Of a stretch of 64,000 nucleotides of DNA, positions 1 to 10,459 are shown in pieces. The notes under the pieces were generated by a model. The model saw only the letters and a program-made list of their open reading frames with translations. It had not been told where the DNA came from and ran no database searches. Source of the stretch: Lonicera japonica. Lineage: Eukaryota; Streptophyta; Magnoliopsida; Dipsacales; Caprifoliaceae. The stretch is taken from positions 21,360,011 through 21,424,010 of the forward strand of contig CM038467.1 of assembly GCA_021464415.1 (NCBI GenBank), in the 5' to 3' direction. The number at the start of each line of letters is the position of its first letter. Position 1 is the stretch's first letter. A program made the translations under genes and the position numbers.

Positions 1-290
1 AGTCGCCTAGGAGACTTTTATGTGACTATACTTCAGCGACCATCTTTGGTTAGTTGCCTAAGAAATCTTATGCGACTACACTTAAGAGACTGACCTATGT
101 TCGTCACTTAAGAGATCTTAAGCGACTGAGATTCATATGTCAGTCGCTTAAAAGCTTCCACCGACATTTTTAGTCAAGACTTTGACTAGACTGCTTAAGA
201 GACTGAGTTTGTACATTATCAGTCGCTTAAGATCTCACTTAGGCGACTGACAATGCATTATCAGTCGCTTAAGTGTATTTTCTTTTATAT
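1..290. repeat. Left subterminal repeats of the CACTA element
   Basis: Short direct and inverted copies of AGTCGCTTAAG / CTTAAGAGACTGA recur every 25-50 bp through this stretch, separated by variable spacers. The same motif fills 4980-5450 at the other end. Paired copies in opposite orientation would fold into small hairpins. Confidence 0.75.
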
Positions 291-715
291 AAATCTTTTT
301 CTAAGAATGCATTTTGGTTAGAGGATAGGCTATTTGAACTTGGGCTGTGATTCTTTGTTGAAGTTGGGCTGCTGGGGGGGTCACGGGGGCTTATCTCTCC
401 TTCAAAAACACCAGGGCTTAGGGGCGGAGTACGATTGGGATTTCCGGTTATTGGTAGTCCGTCAATTGGGTCGATCCCGAACGGGACTTCCTTCTTTTCT
501 TTCTTTGGACGCTTCTTCTTCAGCACCTTCCTTTCTTGTTTCTCTAGCCTGTCAATGATCGCCTCCTCCCTTGCCCTCTCTTTACGCTTTCGTTGGGGGA
601 TTACCTTGTTTGAACCTTCATCTTCCTCCGTTTTTGGTTGGGCAGGCTGCTTGCCCTTGGATGTGTCAAGCTTCTCCATTGTGGGGGTGGTGGACATTTT
701 TGTGTGTTTATCCAT
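269..715 (-). CDS. Hypothetical Lys/Glu-rich protein inside the CACTA element
   Basis: I do not recognise this 148-residue frame. It is very hydrophilic: residues about 40-80 are a run of K, R and E (for example KQERKVLKKKRPKKEKKE), which could be a nuclear localisation signal or a coiled coil, followed by a Pro/Ser-rich tail. It runs opposite to the TnpA-like gene and lies just inside the left subterminal repeats. It may be a transposon accessory frame, an exon of a captured host gene, or a chance open frame; the length in AT-rich DNA and the coherent composition favour real coding origin. No signal peptide or catalytic motif is seen, and no splice partners were found. Confidence 0.35.
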   Translation of the reverse strand: MDKHTKMSTTPTMEKLDTSKGKQPAQPKTEEDEGSNKVIPQRKRKERAREEAIIDRLEKQERKVLKKKRPKKEKKEVPFGIDPIDGLPITGNPNRTPPLSPGVFEGEISPRDPPSSPTSTKNHSPSSNSLSSNQNAFLEKDLYKRKYT

Positions 716-827
716 CTAAGTTTTTGGCGATTAACTTTGTTTCGTATGTTGATGACGGATTGTTTATATGTGTTCACGACTTAAATAAATTAATAAATAA
801 TATTTTTCAGCATTTTTTTATTTTATA

Positions 828-918
828 TTATTATTATTATCATTATTATTATGTAAAATAAAAATAAAAAAAAGAATGTTAATTGATGAATTATTTAAAA
901 TAAAAAGAAAATTATTCT
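828..918 (+). repeat. Dispersed ~90-bp repeat, copy 1 (partner at 1358-1446)
   Basis: A TTA-rich run followed by GTTAATTGATGAATTATTT is repeated about 530 bp downstream at 1358-1446 in the same orientation with a few differences. The stretch between the copies is AT-rich, with an (AT)n run at 1221-1244 and no gene that I can see. Confidence 0.6.
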
Positions 919-1220
919 TCATACAACGGAAATCATGAACGTGGATCACATTTTTTCTAAGAGACTAATTTATTCTTCACAATCATTAAGAATGATGGAT
1001 CTTGACTAAACCCCACCCACCATCATTAAGAATCATTAATTTATTTTTTTTAACAAAAAACTTTTTATTATAAAAACTTAATTAACTAGTTCTTACAAAA
1101 ATTATTATTATAAAATAAAAAGATTTTTAAATAATTGATTTTATTAAATAAAAAAAATTATGAACGTGGGCCAAACCCATTTAAATTCTTAACATAGTGC
1201 CCTTTCATAAAGCTTTGCAC

Positions 1221-1244
1221 ATATATATATATATATATATATAT
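1221..1244. repeat. (AT)n microsatellite
   Basis: Twelve or so uninterrupted AT units followed by an AT/T-rich tail, inside the CACTA element. Confidence 0.85.
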
Positions 1245-2292
1245 TATTTTTTTTTTGCACCTTTTTTTGAACCTTATTTTTATTGTCGGCCCTTTTCGGC
1301 GAATTTTTTTTTTCTCGAGATCCCCCCTGTTGGAGGCTCCTCTCCCTCTCTCCTTTATTATTATTATTATTATTATCATTATTATTATGTAAAAGAAAAA
1401 AAAAGTATGTTAATTGATGAATTATTTAAAATAAAAAAAAATTATTTATTTTTTAGTCACTTAAATGACTGACATTGATAAATATCAGTCGGTTAAGTAC
1501 ATTCACCCAAATATGAGCGCGGGAAAGAAATCCCTCTCTAATTTTCGTTCTCCCTCCCCTTTTCTAATTTTCATTCTCTCTCTCCCCTTTTTCTAATTTC
1601 AAGCCCCCATATCTTCATCTCCCAACTCCTCTATACCATATCTCCATCTCCCAGCTCCTCTCCTCTAAATCTCCACCCTCGCCCCACCAAATATCAAACT
1701 CTCTTCCACTTCAAAACCCTTACTCTCACTCTCATCCACAACACCACCTCCGATCCTCCACCACCACCACTGGTCCACCACTTCCAGCCTTAGTTTTGTT
1801 GATTTTGCGCCACCACGGCACCACGTTGAGCCATCATCCACTCCTCCTTCATTGTCTCCCAACAATAAGGTTCTATCTCCATGTATGTATATATATTTGC
1901 TTCATCTTGTTGGGTCATTTTAGGGATTTTTTAATTAGTTTCTTGTATGTATAATAAAGTGGTGTAATTTTCAAATTTTGTTGCTTCACTTGTGTAATTT
2001 TCGATCTCCATTTAAAAAAAATAAAATAAAAACAAAACCTTCAAGTGTAGTGGCCGAATATACCATTGCTGCTGCAAGGTGATGCATTAGTAGTATTTTA
2101 GTAAATATATGTTTATAGATTTGTTTGTAACATTATTAGTATATGCTTTAAGGTTACTTTATTGACATGCTTTCAATATGAATATAACTGCATCTGTGTA
2201 TAATGTTTGTATTTTATCTGTTTGGTGAAATGCCTAAAAGAACAATTAAACTCACATGTATTATTACTAGCTTGTTTAATTCTTATGATTAC

Positions 2293-3302
2293 TGGAACAA
2301 GTAGTTAGAAAACATGAAATTGTTGTGTTATGGCAGATTCGTGTTGCTATACAAAAATTGCTATAAATAATTGTACAAAACTTTGTTTGATGCATCGTAA
2401 AGTGCGTTAGAAAGTAGACATATAGACCTTTCTGGAAATGTATGGTAGAATGTCTAATTGTATGCCAATTAATACAGTTTTTTCATTAAAGTTGGTGCGT
2501 GTTCAGGATGAATTTTCTGGACAGCATACACTATTTTGGTCATAACTCTTAGAATACTTGGAGTTCTCTGCTGAAACCACTTCCAAGTGAAAGTAGACTT
2601 CCATACCTTTCTATACATGGTTCATGAGTTCAATTTGGAGCTTACATGGTGAAGTTATGTGTCTTTAAATGTTGGACTCAATTTCTGAAAGTTATTAAGT
2701 ATAGTGTGACGTAGTTATGAAATCTCACACACACACATGTATATAAATACTAATTATATGAAATCCTCTTGATATTGGTTGATAGTTTTGGGTCGTATAT
2801 GTGGAACAAGTAGTTAGAAAACATGACATTGTTGTGTTATGGCAGATTCGTGCTGCTGTACAAAAATTGCTATAAATAATTGTACAAAACTTTGTTTGAT
2901 GCATCGTAAAGTGCGTTAGAAAGTAGACATATAGACCTTTCTGGAAATGTATGGTAGAATGTCTAATTGTATGTCAATTAATACAGTTTTTTCATTAAAG
3001 TTGGTGCGTGTTCAGGATGAATTTTCTGGACAACATACACTATTTTGGTCACAACTCTTAGAATACTTGGAGTTCTCTGCTGAAACCACTTCCAAGTGAA
3101 AGTAGACTTCCATACCTTTCTATGCATGGTTCATGAGTTCAATTTGGAGCTTACATGGTGAAGTTATATGTCTTTAAATGTTGGTCTCAATTTCTGAAAG
3201 TTATTAAGTAGTGTGACGTAGTTATGAAATCTCTCACACACACATGTATATAAATACTAATTATATGAAACCCTCTTGATATTGGTTGATAGTTTTGGGT
3301 CG
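2293..3302 (+). repeat. Tandem duplication of about 503 bp inside the CACTA element
   Basis: Copy 1 (2293-2795) and copy 2 (2802-3302) are nearly identical along their whole length, separated by six bases (period 509). Both begin TGGAACAAGTAGTTAG and end GATAGTTTTGGGTCG. Differences are a few substitutions and a small change in a CA-rich run, so the duplication is younger than the element. It lies just upstream of the first recognisable TnpA-like exon, so it is probably intronic or 5' sequence. Confidence 0.9.
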
Positions 3303-4642
3303 AGTACTCCGATGAGCACAAGGGGCCTGCAAATGAGGCAATTCACAGCCTCATTTCACATGACATAGGCAGCTGCGTGCGAGATAGAGTTCCTATGCTG
3401 GCCGAGACATATGTAGAGCTGCCCAAGGACCATAAGAAGATTGTCTATGACTACCTCTCGGTAAGGGCAACTAAATGACTTTCATTATTTATTTACGACT
3501 TAATTACTATTTTATTTATCGAAAAATTAGTGTTATCTCCCTATTTTTGATCAATTGTAGGATATATATGTATTATAACCCAAATTTCCAATCTTGGGGA
3601 GTACTTAATCTTATTGAGTTCAAAAAATAGGGGCTTATTCTTAGTTTTCTATTTATTTATTTACTTACACAAATTTTATGATTTAGACTAATGTTATGTT
3701 TTGTTTTGTAGGTCAACTATAGCATCCCTCTTGATGATAACGGGTTGTTTAACTTCATTCAAGAGGCTGCAGCTGAGCGTTACAAGCAGTGGAAAAGCGA
3801 CTGCAAGCAACATTTTGAGACCTATGGGGCGGACCTCCCTCTTGAGTTCCTTCATCGGCCGGAGCAGTGGCAGTACATGTTACAACACTTCAAAGACCCC
3901 GCTTTTTTGGTAATGTCTAATTCTCTCTCTCTTTCTTTGTATTAGTTGTGTTTTGGAATCTGTTATTCAATTAATGATGTGTATTTGTTTATAAATGGTA
4001 AAATGTCTTATAGGCCTTATGCGAGAGAATGAAGAGAATGAGGCGGTCAGAGAAGAAAAAAGGATCATTGCTCGGGGACGACTCCGTTCTTTTTTAGGGC
4101 GAATAAGCACGAGCTCAAGAGAACACCCGCCCCTCGCGTCGAGGCTTATCCAGAGGTGTATGAAAAGAACGACCCTCACACAGTGGTAAGATTCTCTCTC
4201 TATCTGTGATAATGATGCAACTTTTCATTTAATAATTAAATTATTGGATTAATTGTTATTGGATTATTATTTTCAGGAGAAAATGAGAGCTAGGGTGACG
4301 GCTCTCCTAGAAGAACAAAGAGCTGAACACCCGCTGGGTGAGAAAGGCGGGGATGAATCGGTGATTACTCTCCCTCTTGTATCACAAGTGAGTATTATTG
4401 AGGGAGAGATTTGTGTGACGAGAGGGACGAAAATCTCCGGCTTGGGAAGATCATGCCGAAAGTTGCCAAAGGAGAGAGGTGGAGTGCGGGCATGTGCTTC
4501 TAACCCGATCGAGGCGGAGCTCCAGGTAGCGAACGAGCGCATTCACCAGCTTGAGGGACAATTCGCAGATATGCAAGAGATGATGAGGCAGCTTAAAGAG
4601 ACCCGTGAGGCAACATCTGGTTCGAACACCAGTCAGAGGTGA
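3303..4642 (+). pseudogene. TnpA-like (plant Transposase_24) gene of the CACTA element, frameshifted
   Basis: Four exon-like blocks join in frame: one ending at 3460 (GTAAGG donor), 3712-3909, 4014-4185 and 4277-4642 (TGA). The protein shows features I associate with plant Transposase_24 proteins: a helical block ending VYDYLS, then VNYSIPLDDNG with FIQEAAAERYKQWK, and a C-terminal heptad-rich tail (ELQVANERIHQLEGQ) like a coiled coil. In the third block the frame runs into TAG at a T6 run (4090-4095); downstream sequence in the +1-shifted frame continues the family-like pattern up to a good donor at 4185. The block is 172 nt, one more than a multiple of three. The first exon(s) were not found. 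I read this as a DNA-binding accessory transposase broken by a one-base insertion; misassembly of the homopolymer is the alternative. Confidence 0.65.
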
Positions 4643-4979
4643 ACTTGTTTATTTAACCAAATTTGTACTTTCGCGACTTTTGTTATTAGACTTGTATTTT
4701 TGTGAACAAGTTTTCGATGTTGTAAATGAACCACATTTAATGTTTGTATGTTGTTCGTGAATTATACACTTATATTTGTGAATTGTCTTTCTATGTGAAT
4801 GTATGTTGAAATCGTATTGGTTTGAATTGCAAGTTTGACCGTAAATTAGTTTGAATTGCAAGTTTCTTTGTGAATTGGTTTCAATATCAAGTTTGGCTGT
4901 GAATTGTAGGTGTGAATTGATTTGAATTGTAGGTTTGGCAAACCTGCATGTTATTAAAATTGCACAGTTTGGTGAAATG

Positions 4980-5457
4980 GTGTTTCTTCACTTAAGCGAC
5001 TGACATAGTCATTGTCAGTGGCTTAAGTGACCAAGCTTAAAAGACTGACAAAGCATTCTCAGTCGCTTAAGCTGGACTAACTTAAGCGATTGACAAGCCA
5101 TTGTCAGTCGCTCAAGCTGGACTAGCTTAAGAGACTGACAAGGCATTGTCAGTCGCTCAAGCTGGACTATCTTAAGCGACTAACAAGGCATTTTCAGTCG
5201 CTCACGATGGACTAGCTTAAACGACTAAGCTATTTACCATAAGTCGCCTAAGCCTTAAGCGACGGATTTTGAGTCCGTGGCTTAAGAGTTTCTTAAGTGA
5301 CGGATCCATATTTATCAGTCGCTTAAGAGCTGCAGCCACTCGGCTAATGCGACTATACTTAAGCAACTGACATTTAGTCGCTTAAGACTTAAGAGACAGA
5401 TAAGAGGTCTTAAGTGACTGTGAGAGTCAGTCTCTTAAGTTGATTTCTGGCCTAGTG
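4980..5457. repeat. Right subterminal repeats and right terminus of the CACTA element
   Basis: At least a dozen copies of CTTAAGCGACTGACAA and its complement TTGTCAGTCGCTTAAG alternate here; neighbouring copies pair as inverted repeats. The block ends with the terminal TAGTG at 5453-5457. Confidence 0.75.
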
Positions 5458-6053
5458 ATCGCCTGGGAGTAGTCCTTCAATATGCTATATGTGTGTGGTC
5501 ACTTCACTGCACCAAAGGGAGATTTGTGACTCTTAAACTTGCTCAATTTTTGATTGGTCTGTGACTACCAATGACCGTCACAAAGGTAAAAAGACATAAT
5601 GTTAAATATTTGTGATTGCTAATAGCAATCACAAAGAATTGGAGTTCGTTGTCACAGTCTTGTGAGCAGCACAAAATTTGATCTGAAATGATGTTTGAGT
5701 GTTACGATTGGTTTAAGTTTAGGCGAAACGACGTTGTTTGGATATATTTATAAATACATAACCCTGAACTCTAACTAACTGTTCTATGATCTTTATCGCA
5801 ACAAAGCACAAGCTATCTTACTCTCTCATCAGTAACTATGCCGCTCATTCTCATCACTGTCTCACCATATCCCACCACCCTCTCACCCTAAATTGTCATC
5901 CGAGTCTCCTCTTCGTCTCTGTCTAAATCTCTTATTGCAATCTGAATTCGAAGCTAAATAAGGATAAAGGATAACTGCACGTGGGGCCTTATGCCCAAAG
6001 AAGACAAAATCTTGTTGTCTATATATAGCTAGTCTTCTTAATATGCTAGAATA
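5458..6053. other. Gene-free spacer with a 27-nt palindrome
   Basis: No gene is seen. At 5609-5635 two 13-base arms (TTTGTGATTGCTA and its complement) flank a single central A. A weaker relative, GTGACTACCAATGACCGTCAC, lies about 45 bp upstream. Motifs like these are typical of subterminal regions of another CACTA-type element, but no matching terminus was identified. Confidence 0.5.
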
Positions 6054-6980
6054 TATAGATGTTAACATATATAATTGATACATTATTCTCTATACCTTTC
6101 TTGTTTTTCTATATTACTTTATTATATTGCTTTTACTGGTCTAATGCTTATATAAAGGCATTCTCATTGTAATGTAAATAACACAACTGCCAATATAATA
6201 TCATATTATAAAATTTTAAAAAAGAAAAAAGAAAAAAAAGGAAGAATAATAGGAGAGGGAGGAGGAAGAGGAGAAGAAGAAGAATAAAAAGGAAGAAAGA
6301 GGAGAAGATGACGGAAAATGATAAGGATCCTAACCCTATCTCGAAATTTTTGGTCAGATTGGGAACAAAAAATTATATTCATGTTTACTGTTCACTGAGG
6401 AAAAAAACATTTCTCCTCTGCATGGGCTCAGCTAACGCTTCTATAAGTTTTATTTTTCCCGCTTGCATCTGGGATTGATTTGCTATTTGAACTCTGTTTT
6501 CCTAAATATTAATTTGTAAGCATTTGTGAAATCTCCTCTAAAGAATGAGATTTCATCGCAAGATGGATTGATTCAAGTCTTTGAAGAAACATGAATATGA
6601 ACTCCCCCTGGCATGATTAATTTGAAGTCTGGAATGAAGCCGAACAACATGCATGCAATTTGAAAACTGGCTTGAGAATTGGCAATGCGTGTCCAATTGA
6701 CGACTTTCAAGACGATTTCCAAACTCAAGTAGACCTCCACTTACCACCTTGAGTTTGAGGGGAGATTTTACAATGTAGATGTTAACATATATAATTGATA
6801 CATTATTCTCTACACCTTCCTAATTCTCTCTACTTTCTTTACTTATCTATCTTACCTTTGCTCTTAATTACTTTATTTCTCCCTTGTTTAATGCCTATAT
6901 ATATAAAGGCCTTCTTAATGCATTGTAAAGAACATAACTATCAATATAATATAATATCATATTATATATAAAATTCTCCA
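6054..6980 (+). mobile_element. Small decayed LTR element (TRIM-like or internally deleted Copia)
   Basis: Two direct repeats about 720 bp apart share a start (5' 6054, 3' 6774: TAGATGTTAACATATATAA), a TATATAAAGGC TATA-like box, and an end rich in ATAATATCATATTATA. The right copy is preceded by a purine-rich tract (GAGTTTGAGGGGAGA), the usual polypurine tract position, and begins TG. The left copy begins TA and is shorter, so it has decayed. The interior holds an unusual ~95-nt purine run (6217-6305) and no gag or pol coding sequence. No target duplication matches. The class is inferred from the LTR, polypurine tract and spacing only. Confidence 0.55.
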
Positions 6981-7395
6981 CTCTCTAGTAAAAAAGGCTT
7001 TTGTACGTGAATAAAACCAAAATCGTAAAGACTCAGGTTCAGAATGGATAATATATTATTAGACCGGATCAGAATGACAACATTCTTCTTTAATTTGTAG
7101 AAACATTTTCCGACATAAATTATTAAAAAAGATTCGAGGTCTTAAGCAATGGTTTAAGTGGCCTTATGGCGGGACAAGTTAACCACATGAGAGAAAATTA
7201 AGAGTGGGTAAAAGAGGTTAATTTAGTTGAGATTTTTGTTTTTTTCATATACATGTGTTGATTTCATCAATGAAGATTTACGAAAATTAGGAACAATACA
7301 TGTCATTAAGTTACAAGCTAGGCTGTTAAAGAAAATTAAGAAGAAGAAAAAAATTCTGAAAATTTTGCAATGACCCTTGCACCGGCATGCATTAA
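6981..7395. other. AT-rich spacer, nothing recognised
   Basis: No open frame, repeat or RNA gene recognised between the LTR-like element and the Tourist-like MITE. Confidence 0.5.
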
Positions 7396-7875
7396 GGCCT
7401 CGTTTGATTCGGGTATTAGGGTCAGTGGGATTAATAATACCAGTATTAATAGTACTGGACTATTAATCCTGGTATTAATTTAATACCAATACCTTATTTG
7501 ATTCATGCAGTATTAATACTGTGATATCTCATGCTAATGTTAATACCATGTTTGATTTTGTAACTCGTATATGGGATTATATTTTTGAAAATGTTATAGT
7601 AGTAGTGGCATTTTTGAAAATATTATAATAGTAGTGGTATTTTTGAAAATATTATAGTAGTAATGGCATTTTTAAAAATATATGGTTCATTTTTCTTAAT
7701 CTTGGATAAACAATACCACCTCCCCCTGATATGAAATTATACCACAAAGAGTGGTATTAAAGTTAGCACCGGTATTAGTAATCTCAGTACATTTGTGCGA
7801 ATCAAATAAGGTATTATAAAAAAAGTGATATTAACAATCACATCTCACTTTTTAATACCCGAATCAAACGAGGCC
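7396..7875. mobile_element. Tourist-like (PIF/Harbinger) MITE, 480 bp
   Basis: Terminal inverted repeats of at least 24 bp begin GGCCTCGTTTGATTCGGG on the left and read as its complement on the right. A TAA target duplication is present at 7393-7395 and 7876-7878, the TWA duplication of PIF/Harbinger elements. There is no coding capacity. It sits about 540 bp upstream of the MADS-box start and may affect that promoter. Confidence 0.85.
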
Positions 7876-8323
7876 TAATAGAATAATAGTAAAACGTGTA
7901 TACATCATTTTTATAATATAATCTTTGTCGAATGGATTTAGCTTCTCTAAAATGACTATAGACGTTAAAGTTGAGATATCAACATTTAAATTTAAATTGA
8001 ACTATTTAAATTAGTTTATAGGGATACAAATTTTTTAACCAGTATTTAAAATTTGAACAGTTCAATTTAAAATTAACTATCCAAATTTTACAACTTTAAA
8101 GCAAAAAATTACAAACACAGCCCTCTTTCTCTCTCTAATACTTACTATATTTGAAATCTCTCCCCAAAAATTTACCACGATTAAAAACCTCACACGTTTT
8201 GTAAAAATGGAAACATTACTACATAGAAGAAGAAGAAAAAAAAAAGAAACAATAAGGTGGATCCTTTGACAAGGAAAGGAAAAAAAAGGAAACACTACAC
8301 TAGCTGTATCCTTGAACACACAA

Positions 8324-8336
8324 TATATATATAAAT
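8324..8336 (+). promoter_or_regulatory. Probable TATA box of the MADS-box gene
   Basis: TATATATATAAAT lies 84 bp upstream of the chosen ATG. Transcription starting about 30 bp downstream would begin after the out-of-frame ATG at 8341, leaving a leader of about 60 nt. Confidence 0.5.
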
Positions 8337-8419
8337 ATAAATGTTAGAGAATGTCACAAATCCCATTCTCTTCACTTCCATACAAACCCTAGTTTCAATT
8401 CCCTTAAAAACACACCACC

Positions 8420-10045
8420 ATGATTTTGCCCCAAAACAACAACAATCTCACCATGACAATTCCTACGAAGAAGAGAACGCAAGGGCGAAAGAAGATCGAG
8501 ATGAAGAAAATCGAAGAACTCAATCACCGCCAGGTCACTTTCTCGAAGCGACGTTCTGGTCTCTTCAAAAAGGCGAGCGAACTGTGTATTTTGACCGGAG
8601 CGGAGATTGCAATTATTGTTAATTCTCCGGGAAAGCGTGTGTTTGCCTTTGGTCATCCTACTGTTGACTCTGTAGTTGATCGGTATCTCGCCGGAATCTC
8701 GGATGTGGATGGGGATAGCAAAGTCTGTCTTCCGGTGCATGAGTTTAACGAAGATTACTCTCGGATAGCGAGAGAGTTGGAGGCTGAGAAGAAGCGGAAA
8801 GAGATGATTCTGGATTCTAAGAAGGTAATAAGTTTTTCAGATATTGAATCATTCCTCACTCACTCGCATATGGTTTCTATATGAAAATCAATTTAATTAG
8901 ACTAGATTTGAAGAAGTCTTTATCAATCGTTCATTTAAAATTAAATTGTTTAGATTTTGTGAAATTTTATATTTTTCAATCGAGATCGAAGCACAATAGT
9001 CACTCATTTGTACAGTCACTGAATTTTAAGAGCAGAGTCACAGCACGCCCTAAAAATTGAAACTCAGATAAAATAGGAATTTGGGCGCCAAGTTATATAT
9101 GTTCGGTTACTGCTAATTAAAGTAACAAATATTATATGTAAATTGATGAAATTTTTAATGAAAATTTCTAAAGAGGATCCTTATGTTGATAAATAAAATC
9201 ACCACTCAATATATCTATCAAAAAATTGAGCTATAAGTGACTGAGATGACATTAAAAAAATTTCAATGACAAAAATGTGCATATATTTATATACATTAAT
9301 TATTCATTACATCCGTTTTTTATGCAATTTTTTGGTGATAGTTAGAGAATTAAACTCGATCTCTCTGTATTCGAATTAAGTTTTAGCTGTAAGAAGAAAA
9401 ATTAGGTTTCAGTGTTACAAATATATCCTATTTCGGTTTGATATCAATTTTGTATGTTTGATGCGGCGGATAAGAACTTTAGATATGATTATTTAATTTC
9501 ATCCGGACAAGATAAATAATCTCACCTTGATTGTTTAATCCCTCTCCTAGTGCCTTTGTATGATAAATAGTCCATCCCAATATATCTAATCCTGACTAAT
9601 ATATACCAAACATCTAATAGAATAATTTTGTCTTATGCCTATATAATGTTTTTCTTCTTTATTATTAGTTCTTTAATTTCTATCAAAATTAAGCTATCTC
9701 ACATGCAATTAATATATACAGGTTAATAATAATGTGGAGAGTGAAGTGTATTGGTGGGAGGAACCGGTGGAGGAATTAGGGTTGGAGGAACTGGAATTGT
9801 TCGTGGAATCACTGGAGAAGTTGAAGAACAACGTATTGGTTAGGGCTGATGAGCACAAGATGATCAAGTCTTCTTCTTTCGTCTTTGATCGTCGTCATCA
9901 TCACCATCATCTCAACAATATTGAACCCAGTACCGAGAATCATCATATGATGATGACCATGATGGATTATGGTTCTAATAATTCTGTGCTTCCTCGTGAT
10001 TTTTACATCGGACATGCCTCATGCCCAGATTTAAAATTTAATTGA
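8420..10045 (+). CDS. Type I (M-alpha) MADS-box transcription factor, AGL62-like
   Basis: Two exons, 8420-8824 and 9722-10045, join in phase 0 (AAG|GTAATA ... TACAG|GTTAAT) and encode 242 residues. Residues about 20-75 are the MADS domain: [11 protein letters not shown], then [19 protein letters not shown], then [20 protein letters not shown], the pattern of the AGL62 group. Exon 2 carries the [18 protein letters not shown] block typical of that group's C-terminal region, then His- and Met-rich runs. It should be a nuclear DNA-binding protein; Arabidopsis AGL62 controls endosperm cellularisation, but the role of this one is unknown. Most type I MADS genes lack introns, so the 897-bp intron is unusual; it contains a MITE-like repeat. 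A second ATG at 8453 is an alternative start. There is no K domain. Confidence 0.88.
9440..9625. repeat. MITE-like repeat inside the MADS intron
   Basis: A block beginning GTTTGATGCGGCGGATAAGA and ending TAGTCCATCC...ATACCAAACATCTAA has imperfect inverted ends (TGTTTGATG / CATCTAA-type). A related block is at 59458-59620. The class is not determined and no clear target duplication is seen. Confidence 0.4.
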
Positions 10046-10459
10046 TGATTGAAAGATTTGTTCTTGTTTTTGCCCTTCTTCCCAATAATAGCTGTTTAAC
10101 TTTTGTATTACCACTACTGCTCTGTTTTTAATTAACTTGGAAGATATATATATCCCAAGTTTGAGTAGTGTATATTAGATCTATGAATTACCTTTTAACA
10201 AATTTAAGAGTTGAGTGTTCCTTTTTAGATGTCCTAGAATGATTGGATCGACTTGTTTTGTTTAAAGAGAATAATTATCTAGATTTTTAAAAGCTATAAT
10301 TGTGGGTAACAGTAATTTTTTGGTTTTTGATACACGTATTGTATAGCAATATTGAATACACCAATGTGTTCGAGTTTGAAGGGGAGGGAGAGCCGGAGAG
10401 GGCTCAAACTCATGACCGGTGTTGAAAGCCGACAAGCGTTCTTCAAGTTTTATTTTTAT
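10046..10459. other. 3' flank of the MADS gene, nothing else recognised
   Basis: AT-rich 3' flank with no second gene. The last nine bases (10451-10459, TATTTTTAT) are the left target duplication of the adjacent MULE derivative. Confidence 0.5.

Larger units (their letters stand above)
1..5457 (+). mobile_element. CACTA (En/Spm-type) DNA transposon, left end outside the window
   Basis: Both sides carry dense subterminal repeats of the type CTTAAGCGACTGA / TCAGTCGCTTAAG in both orientations (1-290, a few near 1455-1500, and 4980-5450). Between them lies a broken TnpA-like (Transposase_24) gene. The right end reads TTTCTGGCCTAGTG, whose complement begins CACTAGGCCAGAAA, as expected for a CACTA terminus; I place the end at 5457. 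The left terminus is not in the window, so the 3-bp target duplication cannot be tested. No TnpD-type DDE transposase is seen, so this copy looks non-autonomous. CACTA elements move by cut and paste and use subterminal repeats as transposase binding sites; applying that here is inference. Confidence 0.75.

Noticed and set aside
4253..4276. TnpA-like last exon starting at the upstream open start near 4253
   Set aside because: The TTTTCAG acceptor at 4276 marks the exon start; residues before it are intronic.
8341..8622. 93-codon frame starting MLENVTN overlapping the MADS-box exon
   Set aside because: It is out of frame with the MADS domain; the ATG probably lies upstream of the transcription start predicted from the TATA box.
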